Source: Dentipellis sp. KUC8613
Taxonomy: Eukaryota; Basidiomycota; Agaricomycetes; Russulales; Hericiaceae
NCBI GenBank assembly: GCA_002286715.1
Contig: NSJX01000026.1
Span: forward strand, 394,674-407,485
Direction of reading: 5' to 3'
Length of the DNA: 12,812 nucleotides
Part shown: in pieces, positions 1 to 7,720 of the stretch
How positions within the stretch are numbered: the stretch's first letter is position 1
How the letters are laid out: the number at the start of each line of letters is the position of its first letter
The notes under the pieces: generated by a model
Seen by the model: the letters and a program-made list of their open reading frames with translations, nothing else
Databases searched by the model: none
Told to the model about the DNA's origin: nothing
Program-made: the position numbers and the translations under genes

Positions 1-419
1 GGAGGGGCGGCGCCAGAGCTGAGGCTGGGGAGGGGCGGGCGATGTCCTGTGGATGGTGTTAGCCGGTTGTGACTAGCTGTCAGGTAGCTTCCTCCAAAGC
101 GTACCTGTTTTCCTGCCCGCCGTTGCCATCCCTGCCCCTGCGGCACCCTGACCGAGATTGGTATCGAAGCGGCCCTGCTTCAGAGGACGCGGGGTACCTA
201 TCTAGATGTTAGCATAGTATGAAAGAGATGGTGGGTGGGCACTCACCAGAGGCGTCGTTGTCACTCTCGACCGGGCCGCGAGAGCGCTCCCGTTTGGCAG
301 GGCGAGCATCCCATGGCGCGGGCACGGAGCCGAGGATTGTGCTCGACGCACCATGATCCGGCTTCGCGGATGCCGCCCGAGGTTGGGTAGCCGCCTTCGA
401 GGTGGCCGGGGGCTGTGGG

Positions 420-451
<32 letters not shown>

Positions 452-766
452 GGCTGGCGGCTGTGGCTGGGTGGGCTGCTGGGTTGGCGGCGGCGGCTGA
501 GGGGGCTGCTGGGCGGGCTGCTGGGCGGGCTGCTGCTGACGCGGGGCGGCCTGTTGCTGGCGCGGGGCGGCCTGCTGCGGCTGCTCGGGGTGGTCGTTGT
601 CGCCGTCTTCCTCCTCCTCCACTACTTCCACATCGGGGCTTGACCCCCGCGGCTGCTGATCCTGGTCCATCGCCACGACGTCGTCGTCGAACACCTCGGG
701 CGCCGGTGATGAGGCTTGGATGGGCGTCTTGCGGGCACTGGTCTGGGGCTTTGCTTTGGGCGCCAT
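1..766 (-). CDS. Q/P-rich uncharacterised protein, N-terminal part (runs off left edge)
   Basis: I do not recognise this family. The start is the ATG at 766-764, reading MAPKAKPQTSARKTP. Exon 1 (766-247) encodes a basic N-terminus, then an acidic block (residues about 27-62, with a VVEEEEDGD stretch), then a Gln/Pro low-complexity tract (about 64-125) that includes a poly-Gln run. Exon 1 ends at a clear GTGAGT donor (246-241), followed by a perfect TGCTAAC branch-like site. The acceptor is ambiguous: CTAG ending at 202 or ATAG ending at 198, and both leave exon 2 open. A second intron (104-47, GTACGC...CACAG with GCTAAC) fits either frame. The gene is incomplete here. Composition suggests a disordered nuclear protein, but that is inference only. 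It is divergently paired with the gene at 873. Confidence 0.6.
421..449. repeat. CTG/CAG trinucleotide microsatellite
   Basis: A near-perfect run of GCT units (CAG on the coding minus strand) encodes the poly-Gln stretch of the minus-strand gene. The flanking 450-565 is an imperfect GGGCTGCTG/GCGGGG-rich continuation that encodes the rest of the Q/P tract. Confidence 0.85.
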
Positions 767-872
767 GGTGGTTTGGAGGCAGGCGGTGCTGTTGAAAACT
801 GACGCGTCAAGTTTTACGGTGGCGTGAGAGAATCACCTGACCACGGTGCCTGATACGAAGGTGCTGTCGTTG
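767..872. promoter_or_regulatory. Short intergenic region between divergent genes (shared promoter candidate)
   Basis: Only about 106 bp separates the minus-strand ATG (766) from the first in-frame ATG of the plus-strand gene (873). In the plus-strand gene's frame a TGA lies at 825-827, so the ORF cannot extend further upstream without another exon. No convincing TATA or CCAAT box is visible. If both starts are right, the promoters must overlap. Otherwise the plus-strand gene has an unseen upstream exon. Confidence 0.4.
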
Positions 873-2604
873 ATGGGCACCTTCAGGCTTCCATCGCGCA
901 CAATGGAAGCTCTCACTGCGGAAGTGGCTGACACCCTCAGCGCACACGCATTCCAGGTCGGTGTGGCAATCCACAGCCTCGGTGATATCACCGACCAGTC
1001 CCTCATGGCATGGTGGACGACGGCAGTCATCCACAACTTAGTTGTGAGTCTCTTTTATATTGCTCTCATGTTTTAGCTCAACTCTTTTACAGACAGAGGC
1101 TCACAAGCTTACCGATCTCGCGCCCGCCCTAAAAGACACTGAATTCGCTCAAGGCACCCCGATGGGACTCCTGCTCGGTGAGGTCGAAGGCAAGAGACCC
1201 GAACACATCGACTTGAGATGGTGGGCCGCAAGTTTGGGTGGGCAGTCCGAGGAGATCGCACAGTACTATGCTGTGGATCTGCCGCCACCTGGAACAGTGT
1301 ACTGGTGGCAGTACAACTTCATGGACCCAGGTGAGTTCTTCATTGATCATTTTATTTCATTGCTCATTCGGAATTGGATAATAGATCTCGACTCAGTGCC
1401 GGACAAGAACACCTTGGACGTTCGGCAGGCGCTCGCCCTCCTCATGGCCCCTCAGCCACAGCCAGCCGCTCAATGGCGCGACATCACCCCAGCTTCTCCA
1501 GCACCATCGGCTACAAACCTTTCGCCTGGGGGAACAAGCCCCGCCGAGGATCACGCGACCGAGGAGGTCCATGGCGACAGACCGACTGGTGAAGCAACAT
1601 CGACTTCCACCCCAGCTGTTCCCAAATCCAAGTGGCCCAAGACACGCCCCGTCCCCAAGTCCACCTCCGAGCTCGGTGCTGAAGCAGGCACCACCGAGGA
1701 CAACTCCGTGGTCGACGACAGTGTAACTACCCCGAAGCCCACCCGCCCCAAAGCGCGTCGCGTCCCCAAGTCTACGACTGATGTCGGTGCTGAAGCAAGC
1801 ATGACCGAGCACAACACCGAGGGGAACACCGAGGGGAACACCGAAGCGAGTAGGGTTAATGCCCCGAAGCCCAGCCGCCCCAAAGCTCGTCGTGTCGCCA
1901 AGTCCACCACCAAGGTCGGTGTTGAAGACGAGGGTGCCGATGACACCGACGCAACAGAGGTCCAGGATGGTGCCGACATTGCCTCCAGGATCACCAGGAC
2001 CCCCCGTCGCATCAAGGCTTCTGTGCAGACGGAGGTCACCACCAAGTCGGCCAAGCCGGCAACATCTCCCACCAAGGCAGCTCCGAAGCCGAAGGGGAAG
2101 AAAGCCCAAACCGAGGACACCGACAGCCTCCCCGAAGAAGTTCCCAAGAGGGCGACTCGGAGCCAAGTCGCGGCAGAGGCGTCCTCGGTCGCAACCGCAA
2201 ACAGTAGGCCACTGAAGCGGAAGGCGGGAGAATGTAAGCACCTCCCTTGATTTGGGGAGACCATACTGACCAGTGCCTTTCCAGTCATTGGTGTCGTCCT
2301 CACGAAGAAGGCAAAGGTCACCCAGCGGGAGGCGTCCCCCACGGCTAGCAGCTCCACCTTGAGCCCCTCCTCTCTGGAGCTTCTCCGACGCCTGACCGAG
2401 GCAAATGAACAGCACCTGGTCCGTCTGGATCAGATCCAGCGGACTCAGGAGCTGCTGTTGGGAGAGCGAGACCGACGGGGGCAGCTCCTCGACGCCTTGG
2501 AGGAGCGGGTCGAAGAATTAGAGAATGCCCGCAATGCCGATGGCAAGACCACCACAAAAGGAAAAGGTAAGGCAAAGGCAAAGGCAAAGGCAAACCGGAA
2601 GTAG
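873..2604 (+). CDS. Uncharacterised basic-repeat, coiled-coil protein (4 exons, about 525 aa)
   Basis: Family not recognised. Exons 873-1043, 1093-1330, 1385-2233 and 2285-2604 join in frame across three short GT-AG introns (49, 54 and 51 nt; donors GTGAGT, GTGAGT, GTAAGC; phases 0, 1, 1). Residues 1-136 form a folded-looking N-terminal region with several Trp pairs (AWWTT, DLRWWAAS, VYWWQY). Residues about 150-420 are low complexity, rich in Pro, Lys, Thr and Ser. They contain three copies of a basic motif (PK.xRPKARRVxKST, near 216, 253 and 297) alternating with acidic linkers, and a TEGN duplication. Residues about 445-504 show Leu heptads typical of a coiled coil. The tail is Lys/Gly/Ala-rich (KGKGKAKAKAK). 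The start is the first ATG in frame. A nuclear or nucleic-acid-binding, oligomerising role is inference only. Confidence 0.72.
1621..1915 (+). repeat. Three imperfect coding repeats (basic PK/RPKARR motif)
   Basis: DNA and protein repeats inside exon 3, beginning near 1621, 1732 and 1864 (spacing 111 and 132 bp). Each encodes a Pro-Lys-Arg segment ending in PKST or AKST, then an acidic linker beginning LGAEA, VGAEA or VGVED. A nested 15-bp duplication (GAGGGGAACACC-type) at about 1819-1848 encodes TEGNTEGNTE. Confidence 0.7.
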
Positions 2605-2631
2605 GCTCGGTGGTCGGTAGCTCCTCGGTGG

Positions 2632-2712
2632 TCGGTCAGGTCGGTGGTCGGTCGGTCGGTCGGTCGGTCGGTCGGTCGGTCGGTCGGTCGGTCGGTCGGT
2701 TGGTTGGTCTGG
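2632..2712. repeat. CGGT tetranucleotide microsatellite
   Basis: A pure CGGT run of about 55 bp (2646-2700), flanked by imperfect units (GGTGGTCGGT, TTGGTTGGT), starts within 30 bp of the stop codon at 2604 and would lie in that gene's 3' UTR. Because the period is 4, both strands are open in several frames and produce GRSVGRSV or TDRPTDRP peptides, which are artefacts. Confidence 0.95.
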
Positions 2713-2869
2713 TCAATGTCGGTAGTCCGTACATAGCTGGTACTGCTGACCCAAATACAAACTTCTTTTCCCAAAATTTTTTCTTTTCTTTTCCTGCCGA
2801 TGGGAAAGTGTGATGTCCTCGGCTGCTGCAAATTTCTGATGGCCATAGCTGTCCTCTGCTGCTATTCAT

Positions 2870-3067
2870 TTGCTCGGTATATTTCGGTGTTTCTCGGTGG
2901 AGTTGGATGTCATCGGTATGCACCACTGTCCTCGGTATGCCCATGATGCACCTACGTCGCCAGTGTGCAAATGGGCAGTATGCAAATGGATATCATCGGT
3001 ATGTAATTAGACATCATCGGTGCCCCAATGGATGTCATCGGTATGCATAAGGGCGTCGTCGGTGTAT
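2870..3067. repeat. Degenerate minisatellite with CATCGGTATG core
   Basis: Units of about 20-26 bp share GATGTCATCGGTATGCA or variants. The clearest lie near 2906, 2989, 3011, 3031 and 3052, with shorter TCGGTAT pieces at 2874-2940. The core shares CGGT with the upstream microsatellite, so the two may have a common origin. No gene is seen in this stretch. Confidence 0.7.
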
Positions 3068-3074
3068 CCCTCAA

Positions 3075-3317
3075 ATGTCCTCCACTGTCACAATGCCATG
3101 CCCGAGGCTCCCCCACATCCTCCGAGTACATGCTCAAGGAGTAGTCTTCAGTGATGGCATTGTGATTTACGATGGTGGTCGGTCTGATAGGGACTATCGG
3201 AGTAAATTCAAAAGGTGGTTTTTACTCTGGGAGTCCTTGGTCGCCCTCGGACAGGACCGGGGTGGCCTGTCTGAGGACGACCAAGCGAAGTGGCCCCAGT
3301 ACTACACCCAGCTGTAG
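3075..3317 (+). CDS. Small orphan ORF (80 aa), possibly the last exon of an unseen or broken gene
   Basis: It runs from ATG at 3075 to TAG at 3315-3317. The C-terminal two thirds look coding-like, with mixed hydrophobic and charged residues and a Trp-rich stretch (FKRWFLLWESL) followed by an acidic segment and WPQYY. The N-terminus overlaps the end of the minisatellite and looks non-coding. No family recognised. It could be the 3' exon of a gene destroyed by the insertions on its right, or chance. Confidence 0.25.
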   Translation: MSSTVTMPCPRLPHILRVHAQGVVFSDGIVIYDGGRSDRDYRSKFKRWFLLWESLVALGQDRGGLSEDDQAKWPQYYTQL

Positions 3318-3852
3318 CTGCCTTCAATCAATGACTCACTCCCAACATCTCCTTGCTGCAACATCCGAGGACATTTCACCAGCAATTACCCCATCAATGG
3401 ACCTGCCCCTGGTACCCTCACCGGCCAACCTGTCTCCTACCGCTCGGCTGGACTGCTCGGCACGGCCCACCGAGAACTGTCCCTACCAGCCTGACACCTG
3501 CCGATCACACGGCCGACCCTATGAATACAGCCCATTCATTTACCCAGCCGACCCATAGATCGCACCCTATACTGCCAACCGGCCGAAGCGTGCATCCCAA
3601 TATACACCTGATGTCCCCCCAGCAACCTACTACTACTGACTAGTAACACTATACTATAACATTACAGGGAACCCCTACACCTCGGCCAGGACGTTACCGA
3701 CGACCGATGACGGTCCTCGGCCGGGCCCGGCTGTACCATGATTCTTGGGTTTGGTACCACTTGGCTACACTGTATTTCATGGGGGTTTCTGCTGAAAGGT
3801 GTGCGGGTTGTTCACTCCAGTCAAACCCGCTCCACCCCCACCTGCCCACACC
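3318..3852. other. Non-genic stretch 5' of gag; possible retroelement leader
   Basis: No convincing gene. The segment is CCGA- and CTCGG-rich, and short open frames in it lack protein character. It contains a perfect 12-bp palindrome (GCCGGGCCCGGC, 3720-3731) and a primer-binding-site-like string TTGGTACCAC (near 3752). If the retroelement kept a 5' LTR it should end in here, but no second LTR copy lies in the window to prove it. Confidence 0.35.
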
Positions 3853-4732
3853 ATGTCTTCTACCAACCCAACACAGACAACAACTGCGACAACGACCCCT
3901 AGTACCAACTCGGAGATTGGGGTAAAACCTGAACCGTTCGAGGGAGATCGCTCTAAGTCCGCTGCTTTCAAAATGCGCATCCGCTTGTTCTTGAAAGTAA
4001 ACAAGACCAAGTACGCTTCCAATGACGCGAAGATTGCCCTCTTCCTGGATCTCTGCCAGGGCCCCATTGCTGGAGTCTGGGCAACTCAACGGGGCGAAGA
4101 GATCCTGGAGGATGACGACATTGCGGATGCAGGAGGAACATTTGATACGTCGGATGGGAAGCCACGATTTGACACCTTCGTCAAGTTGCTCGACAAGTTT
4201 CAGGCAGACTTCAAACCTCTTGACGATTCAGCAGAGGCTCAGGCGGCGATTGACCATCTGCTCATGGGCACGCGGCCAGTGGTTGAGTACATCACTGAGT
4301 TCGAAGCCCTGTCCCCCCGCACCGGCTACGACGACATGGCCCTGGTCCACTTCTTCAAAAAGGGACTCAACCGAGCACTCTTCGAGAAGTGCATGACAAC
4401 ATACCCAACGCCAAAGGACCTCGAGGATTGGAAGGGACGTGCCAGGGATTGCAATGCGCAGTGGCTCGAGCTTCAACGTGAGCAAAAAGCCAGAGCACCA
4501 AGGACGAGCACTCCAAGGTCGACCACCCCTCGCGCAATGACATCGGTATCCACTCGCCCCATGCCTCGCTCGCCAGTCCTTGCCAAGCTCTCAGACCAGG
4601 AGCGTCAGCGTTTGGCTAGAGAAGGGGCATGTTTCCGTTGCCGCCAGAAAGGCCACATGTCGTTCGAATGCCCCCTCAACCAGGCCCCACGTGTCGCAGC
4701 GATAGAAACCGGCACAGTACCGGGAGTAGCTG
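3853..4732 (+). pseudogene. gag: Retrotransposon Gag, N-terminal part, disrupted by a transposon
   Basis: Gag is the structural protein that packages element RNA. The start chosen is ATG at 3853 (ACCATGTC context), giving MSSTNPTQ. A Ser/Thr/Asn-rich N-terminus precedes a capsid-like region of the retrotransposon Gag family, with PFEGDRSK and KMRIRLFLK followed by acidic and amphipathic segments up to about residue 220. A Pro/Arg/Thr/Ser linker then leads to a CCHC zinc knuckle of form CX2CX4HX4C (CFRCRQKGHMSFEC, 4630-4671), which binds RNA. The frame runs into inserted DNA at 4733 and reaches a stop at 4813-4815 after about 27 foreign codons. The rest of gag resumes at 7561. Confidence 0.85.
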
Positions 4733-4747
4733 CATCAGGAAAAATAA
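4733..4747 (+). repeat. Left terminal inverted repeat
   Basis: CATCAGGAAAAATAA, exact reverse complement of 7546-7560. Beyond 15 bp the inverted match becomes patchy. Confidence 0.95.
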
Positions 4748-4769
4748 GAATTTATATAGCCACCACTAT

Positions 4770-4785
4770 GGTTATGTATACTATG
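4770..4785 (+). repeat. 16-bp subterminal direct repeat, left copy
   Basis: GGTTATGTATACTATG, identical and in the same orientation at 7511-7526, about 37 bp inside each end region. The core GTATAC is palindromic. Possible transposase-binding site (inference). Confidence 0.75.
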
Positions 4786-4821
4786 AGTCCTATCAATCTG
4801 GTGAGTCAGCTATAGACTGCT

Positions 4822-4875
4822 CCATAGCAGCCATAGCAGCCATAGCCAAGGTGGATGACTCCATAGCAGCCATAG
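4822..4875 (+). repeat. Left subterminal CCATAGCAG cluster
   Basis: Three overlapping CCATAGCAG units (4822-4847) plus CCATAGCAGCCATAGG (4861-4875). The same word recurs in the right cluster, as expected of transposase-binding subterminal repeats. Confidence 0.75.
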
Positions 4876-4921
4876 GCTATACAACCTAAGTCAATATTTT
4901 ATAGCCTTGTATAGTTGCCAG

Positions 4922-4941
4922 CATAGACTATGCAGTCTATG
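4922..4941. repeat. Perfect inverted repeat (8-bp arms, ATGC centre)
   Basis: CATAGACT-ATGC-AGTCTATG reads as its own reverse complement over 20 bp. It belongs to the CTAT/ATAG-rich left subterminal region. Confidence 0.7.
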
Positions 4942-4989
4942 AGACCACCATAAGCTATGAACTTCCCAGACATCTTATCCTAGACATGA

Positions 4990-6330
4990 GGCACTAGAAT
5001 TTATTCATAATATTTAAAGAATAATGTACACTGATAGATGTCCCTGTGCTCTTACAAGTATGTATGTAGATAAGATGTATGCAGAGTAAAAGAGGGCACC
5101 ACTGCAGAGCACCGAGATACGGATCTGTGACAGCACAGCCACAGACAAAACAGCTCCATGACAAGGGTGCGGATGGCGCCGACTGGGGGATGCAGGCACT
5201 GGGCAGAGGGGGTGCCAATGCCGGGAAGAGGGCGGGCAGGTTGCAGCGCGGACGAACGTGCGCATAGCGCACGTCAACGCAGAGCGTATGGACGAAAAAG
5301 CGCATCGGCGCTGCGGATGGAGGCAGGCGCGATGGCGCGAGCGGGTGTGTGCATGCTCAGCAGGGCAGGGTGGCCAGGGCACAAGTAGGCGGGCGGGGCG
5401 CGAGAGAACGCGCCGACGTAGAGAGCGCGCCGATGTACAGCGTGCGACGCACACAGAGGCGGGAGGAAAGACGCTGGCCGGAGGTCGCGGGCTCGAGCGT
5501 CGCGAGAAGAACGACGCCGGCGCAGAGGACGCGAGGGAGCTGCGGCAGCAGCGCGGAGCGCAGGCGCTAACGCAGATGTGAGGGTAACGTGCGTGGGGCG
5601 CGCGCATTGGAGCCACGGGCGAGGGGGAAGATGTGGGTGCACCACAGGAACGACGAGGCCAGTTAGTCGGCGCTGACGTCGCGAGGCTGAAGAGGGAGGG
5701 CGGCGTTAGAAGTCGGGTGTGCTACGACACGCTGATCGTGTTGCTACAACGACGCACCTGTGGTTGTGGTCTCTGACAACCTGCGTTCTCTCGCCGTCTC
5801 CATGGCGATGGCCTCGTTGACTTTGCGAGGTGTGTGCGGTAGTGCGAGTGACGTGCGGCGGAGGGAGTGAGGGCGAGAGCGTGTTGAGGATGAAGAGAGG
5901 AGAGCAACGAGTCGCATCTCCAGTGGCAACGGCGTCGGCAGTTGCCGCCGGTCGTTCCTCGACTGCTCGAGACTGTCTTTCGGAGAGAAATAAAATACAT
6001 TGAATTCGGATTAAATTTGTACGATATTAGAACGACTGTATGTACTCTCTGTATAAACGTCACAACAAATGATGAATACAGGCACCCGCAAGGCTCAGAA
6101 CACTACCTTGAATTAATAGTCAGTCATGCTTTGCCATCTTTGGACGACGCGACTTATGCAAAACATAGCGCGTAGACGTTGATTGTGTCTTGTACCCATC
6201 ATAACTTGATCAATTGCTTCTCAAATATTCAAGTAGGCCCCTCAAACACTCATATACTTCTTCTAATAATCTTGTATTTTACCTAAATTTATTTCGTGCT
6301 GTATATTCGATTCGACGGCAGACCGCGCGC
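4990..6330. other. Transposon interior, left half: purine-rich, no supported gene
   Basis: From about 5080 to 5930 the plus strand is GC-rich and purine-biased (GCGGGCG, GAGAG words). Open frames on the minus strand are Arg/Ala/Pro/Ser-rich and look like composition artefacts. One minus-strand stretch (from about 5911 down to 5758) begins at an ATG, stays open and ends at a good donor (CACAG|GTGCGT), so a spliced minus-strand transcript is possible. 5980-6330 is AT-rich, with an AATAAA string near 5988. Confidence 0.4.
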
Positions 6331-6497
6331 CACACGGATATCGCCGACGGGCACGCTGGTCCGTGCGCGTTGCGGGCGCTTGCTGCCACCTCATCAGCAC
6401 GACGCGTCGTTTCTCTCTTCCCTCCTCCCTCTTCCTCCTTCCTCCTTCTGACGCCCATTCTCCGCCTCTCCCTTAACGCTCCGTATGCCGCCTCGGC

Positions 6498-7260
6498 CAT
6501 GGGACTCGAGGTATGTATGCCGCTCCCTCATTCTCTCCACATCCTCGTCTGCTACCCTGCCCATCCGCGCACTCCACTCATGGGTGCGAGCTCAACGCGC
6601 GCGTTCCTCGGTGTCCGTTCTTCCTCACATGTGCTCCCGTCGGCGCGCGTCCGCACCCACTTGCCCGCTCGCTCGCTCTATGCCTAAGCTATCGCAGTCG
6701 GTATGTGACCCGCGCACTCACTGGTGTGTGCTCGCTCACCACGTTTGCCCTCACGCCTGCTTACTGTGTGCTGGCTCGTCCGCGCTGCTCACACCTACCC
6801 CTATTTGCAACTGTGACTATCAACTCGCGCTCCGCGTCCGCGCGCTTCTGCTCGCTCACACATGGTAAGTGCCCTAGCTCTACCTGCACTCATTATAGTT
6901 GTTCTCCTTCAGGTTCCCTTGGCCACATGCATTGATCATGTATGTTCTCTTTCCTCTTGTTTTCTCTTGTGGTTGCTGATGTTCCTGCAGGTTATCTTAT
7001 GTTAGGATAATGCAGTCATCTCTTGGGGCATGTGCAGGACATTGTGCTTGGTGTGTATTTTCTTTTTCTCTTATTCTTCATATAATTGCTGATACTCTTG
7101 CAGGACATTCTTTGTAATGTGATGTTGGAGTTGGTTGTAATGGAAGGTTTCTCTGTTAGTATATGTTGTGTAGTGATGTTTTATGTACTCTTTTGAAATA
7201 TGATCTGTCCTTATTATCATTGTTGATTCAAATATAAATGAATGAAGTTTTTGCTATCAT
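6498..7260 (+). other. Transposon interior, right half: series of intron-like units (spliced RNA candidate)
   Basis: Splice-consensus pairs occur in series on the plus strand: 6511-6697 (GTATGT...CTAAGCTATCGCAG), 6865-6912 (GTAAGT...CTTCAG), 6940-6990 (GTATGT...TTGCTGATG...CTGCAG) and 7051-7103 (GTGTGT...TTGCTGATA...TTGCAG). The last two resemble each other along their length, suggesting duplication. Intervening exons are very short (27-60 nt) with no protein similarity that I recognise. AATATAAATGAATGAA near 7230 could be a polyadenylation region. This may be a spliced non-coding RNA or a decayed captured gene. Confidence 0.35.
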
Positions 7261-7377
7261 TCCAACCTATAGACTCTTGATAGCTTTATGAATGCTATGT
7301 GTGATGTACTGACTTTGTAGGTCCTATAGTTGCCAGGCTTTGGAAAGCAGTGATAGTAGTGATAGCAAGGTACCTTC

Positions 7378-7455
7378 ATACATAGCAGAATACCTTCTTC
7401 CATAGCACCCATAGCAGGGTACCTTATTCCATAGCAGCCATAGCACTATCATAGA
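7378..7455 (+). repeat. Right subterminal CATAGCAG cluster
   Basis: CATAGCA words at about 7381, 7401, 7410, 7430 and 7439 alternate with TACCTT, giving an irregular tandem array in the same orientation as the left cluster. Confidence 0.7.
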
Positions 7456-7510
7456 GGAAGGGGTAAATCTATAGCTACGAAAGATGGATACCTTGCTATG
7501 GCCCTATCAG

Positions 7511-7526
7511 GGTTATGTATACTATG
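7511..7526 (+). repeat. 16-bp subterminal direct repeat, right copy
   Basis: GGTTATGTATACTATG, identical to 4770-4785. Confidence 0.75.
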
Positions 7527-7545
7527 TAGAACTATATAGTAAGGG

Positions 7546-7560
7546 TTATTTTTCCTGATG
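7546..7560 (-). repeat. Right terminal inverted repeat
   Basis: TTATTTTTCCTGATG, exact reverse complement of the left end. Confidence 0.95.
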
Positions 7561-7720
7561 TGCAGCACCTCAGGCAGATGCGCGGACCAATGCCCTCGCG
7601 ACACCACCAGGTACTCTGGCAGTTGCTACGTTGGCCTCGTCACTGCGGTCCCTAGGAGCTGAGGAGAGAGAGGAGGCACGGGCAGCATTGAAGGATCTCA
7701 TTGCCTGTGAGGATTTTTAG
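7561..7720 (+). pseudogene. gag: Retrotransposon Gag, C-terminal part (after the insertion)
   Basis: The frame starting with GCA at 7562 continues the gag frame broken at 4732. It encodes an Ala/Thr/Pro linker and an acidic C-terminus ending EEREEARAALKD...EDF, a Gag tail common in fungal Ty3/gypsy elements, then TAG at 7718-7720. The match of frame on either side of the transposon is the main proof of a precise insertion. Confidence 0.8.

Larger units (their letters stand above)
4733..7560. mobile_element. Non-autonomous TIR DNA transposon, 2.83 kb, inserted in gag
   Basis: Both ends carry the same perfect 15-bp inverted repeat (CATCAGGAAAAATAA ... TTATTTTTCCTGATG). Flanks read GTAGC-TG before and TG-CAGCACC after, so removing the element plus one TG copy returns a continuous gag frame with no extra or missing bases. 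The target duplication is thus TG (2 bp). The same flanks also allow TGCA (4 bp) with slightly asymmetric ends. Subterminal CATAGCAG clusters and a 16-bp direct repeat lie near both ends. No transposase domain (hAT, CACTA, Tc1/mariner, PIF or MULE) is recognisable, so it was probably mobilised in trans. The superfamily is undetermined: short TSD and subterminal repeats would suit the CMC/CACTA group, but the termini do not start CACTA. Confidence 0.85.

Noticed and set aside
415..795. Plus-strand Ala/Gly-rich and Leu-rich frames
   Set aside because: These are shadows of the CTG/CAG repeat coding for Gln on the minus strand; no start context or domain.
1393..2415. Minus-strand open frames of 340 and 268 aa opposite the coiled-coil gene
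   Set aside because: The plus-strand model has three introns with matching phases and coherent protein character. The minus frames are Gly/Leu/Val-rich shadows of GC-rich codons.
2636..2944. TDRPTDRP / GRSVGRSV repeat proteins
   Set aside because: Pure translation of the CGGT microsatellite in several frames on both strands.
3086..3666. A 5' LTR beginning TGTCAC and ending ACA before gag
   Set aside because: The termini are suggestive, but there is no second LTR copy in the window, no certain primer-binding site right after it, and the segment overlaps a coding-like ORF. Cannot be supported.
5014..5645. Minus-strand 200-aa and 123-aa Arg/Ala/Pro/Ser-rich frames in the transposon
   Set aside because: Composition-driven by the purine-rich plus strand; no motif of any transposase or other family. 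Kept only as a possible spliced non-coding transcript.
6214..6935. Plus-strand frames of 127-157 aa in the right half of the transposon
   Set aside because: Overlapping frames of Ser/Arg/Leu/Pro composition that cross good splice signals; no recognisable domain.
7378..7455. CRISPR-like array
   Set aside because: The repeats are 7-9 bp, irregularly spaced and palindrome-poor, in a eukaryotic transposon end; these are subterminal repeats.
4733..7560. hAT element with 8-bp target duplication
   Set aside because: The eight bases on either side do not match; only TG (or TGCA) is duplicated, and no hAT transposase is present.
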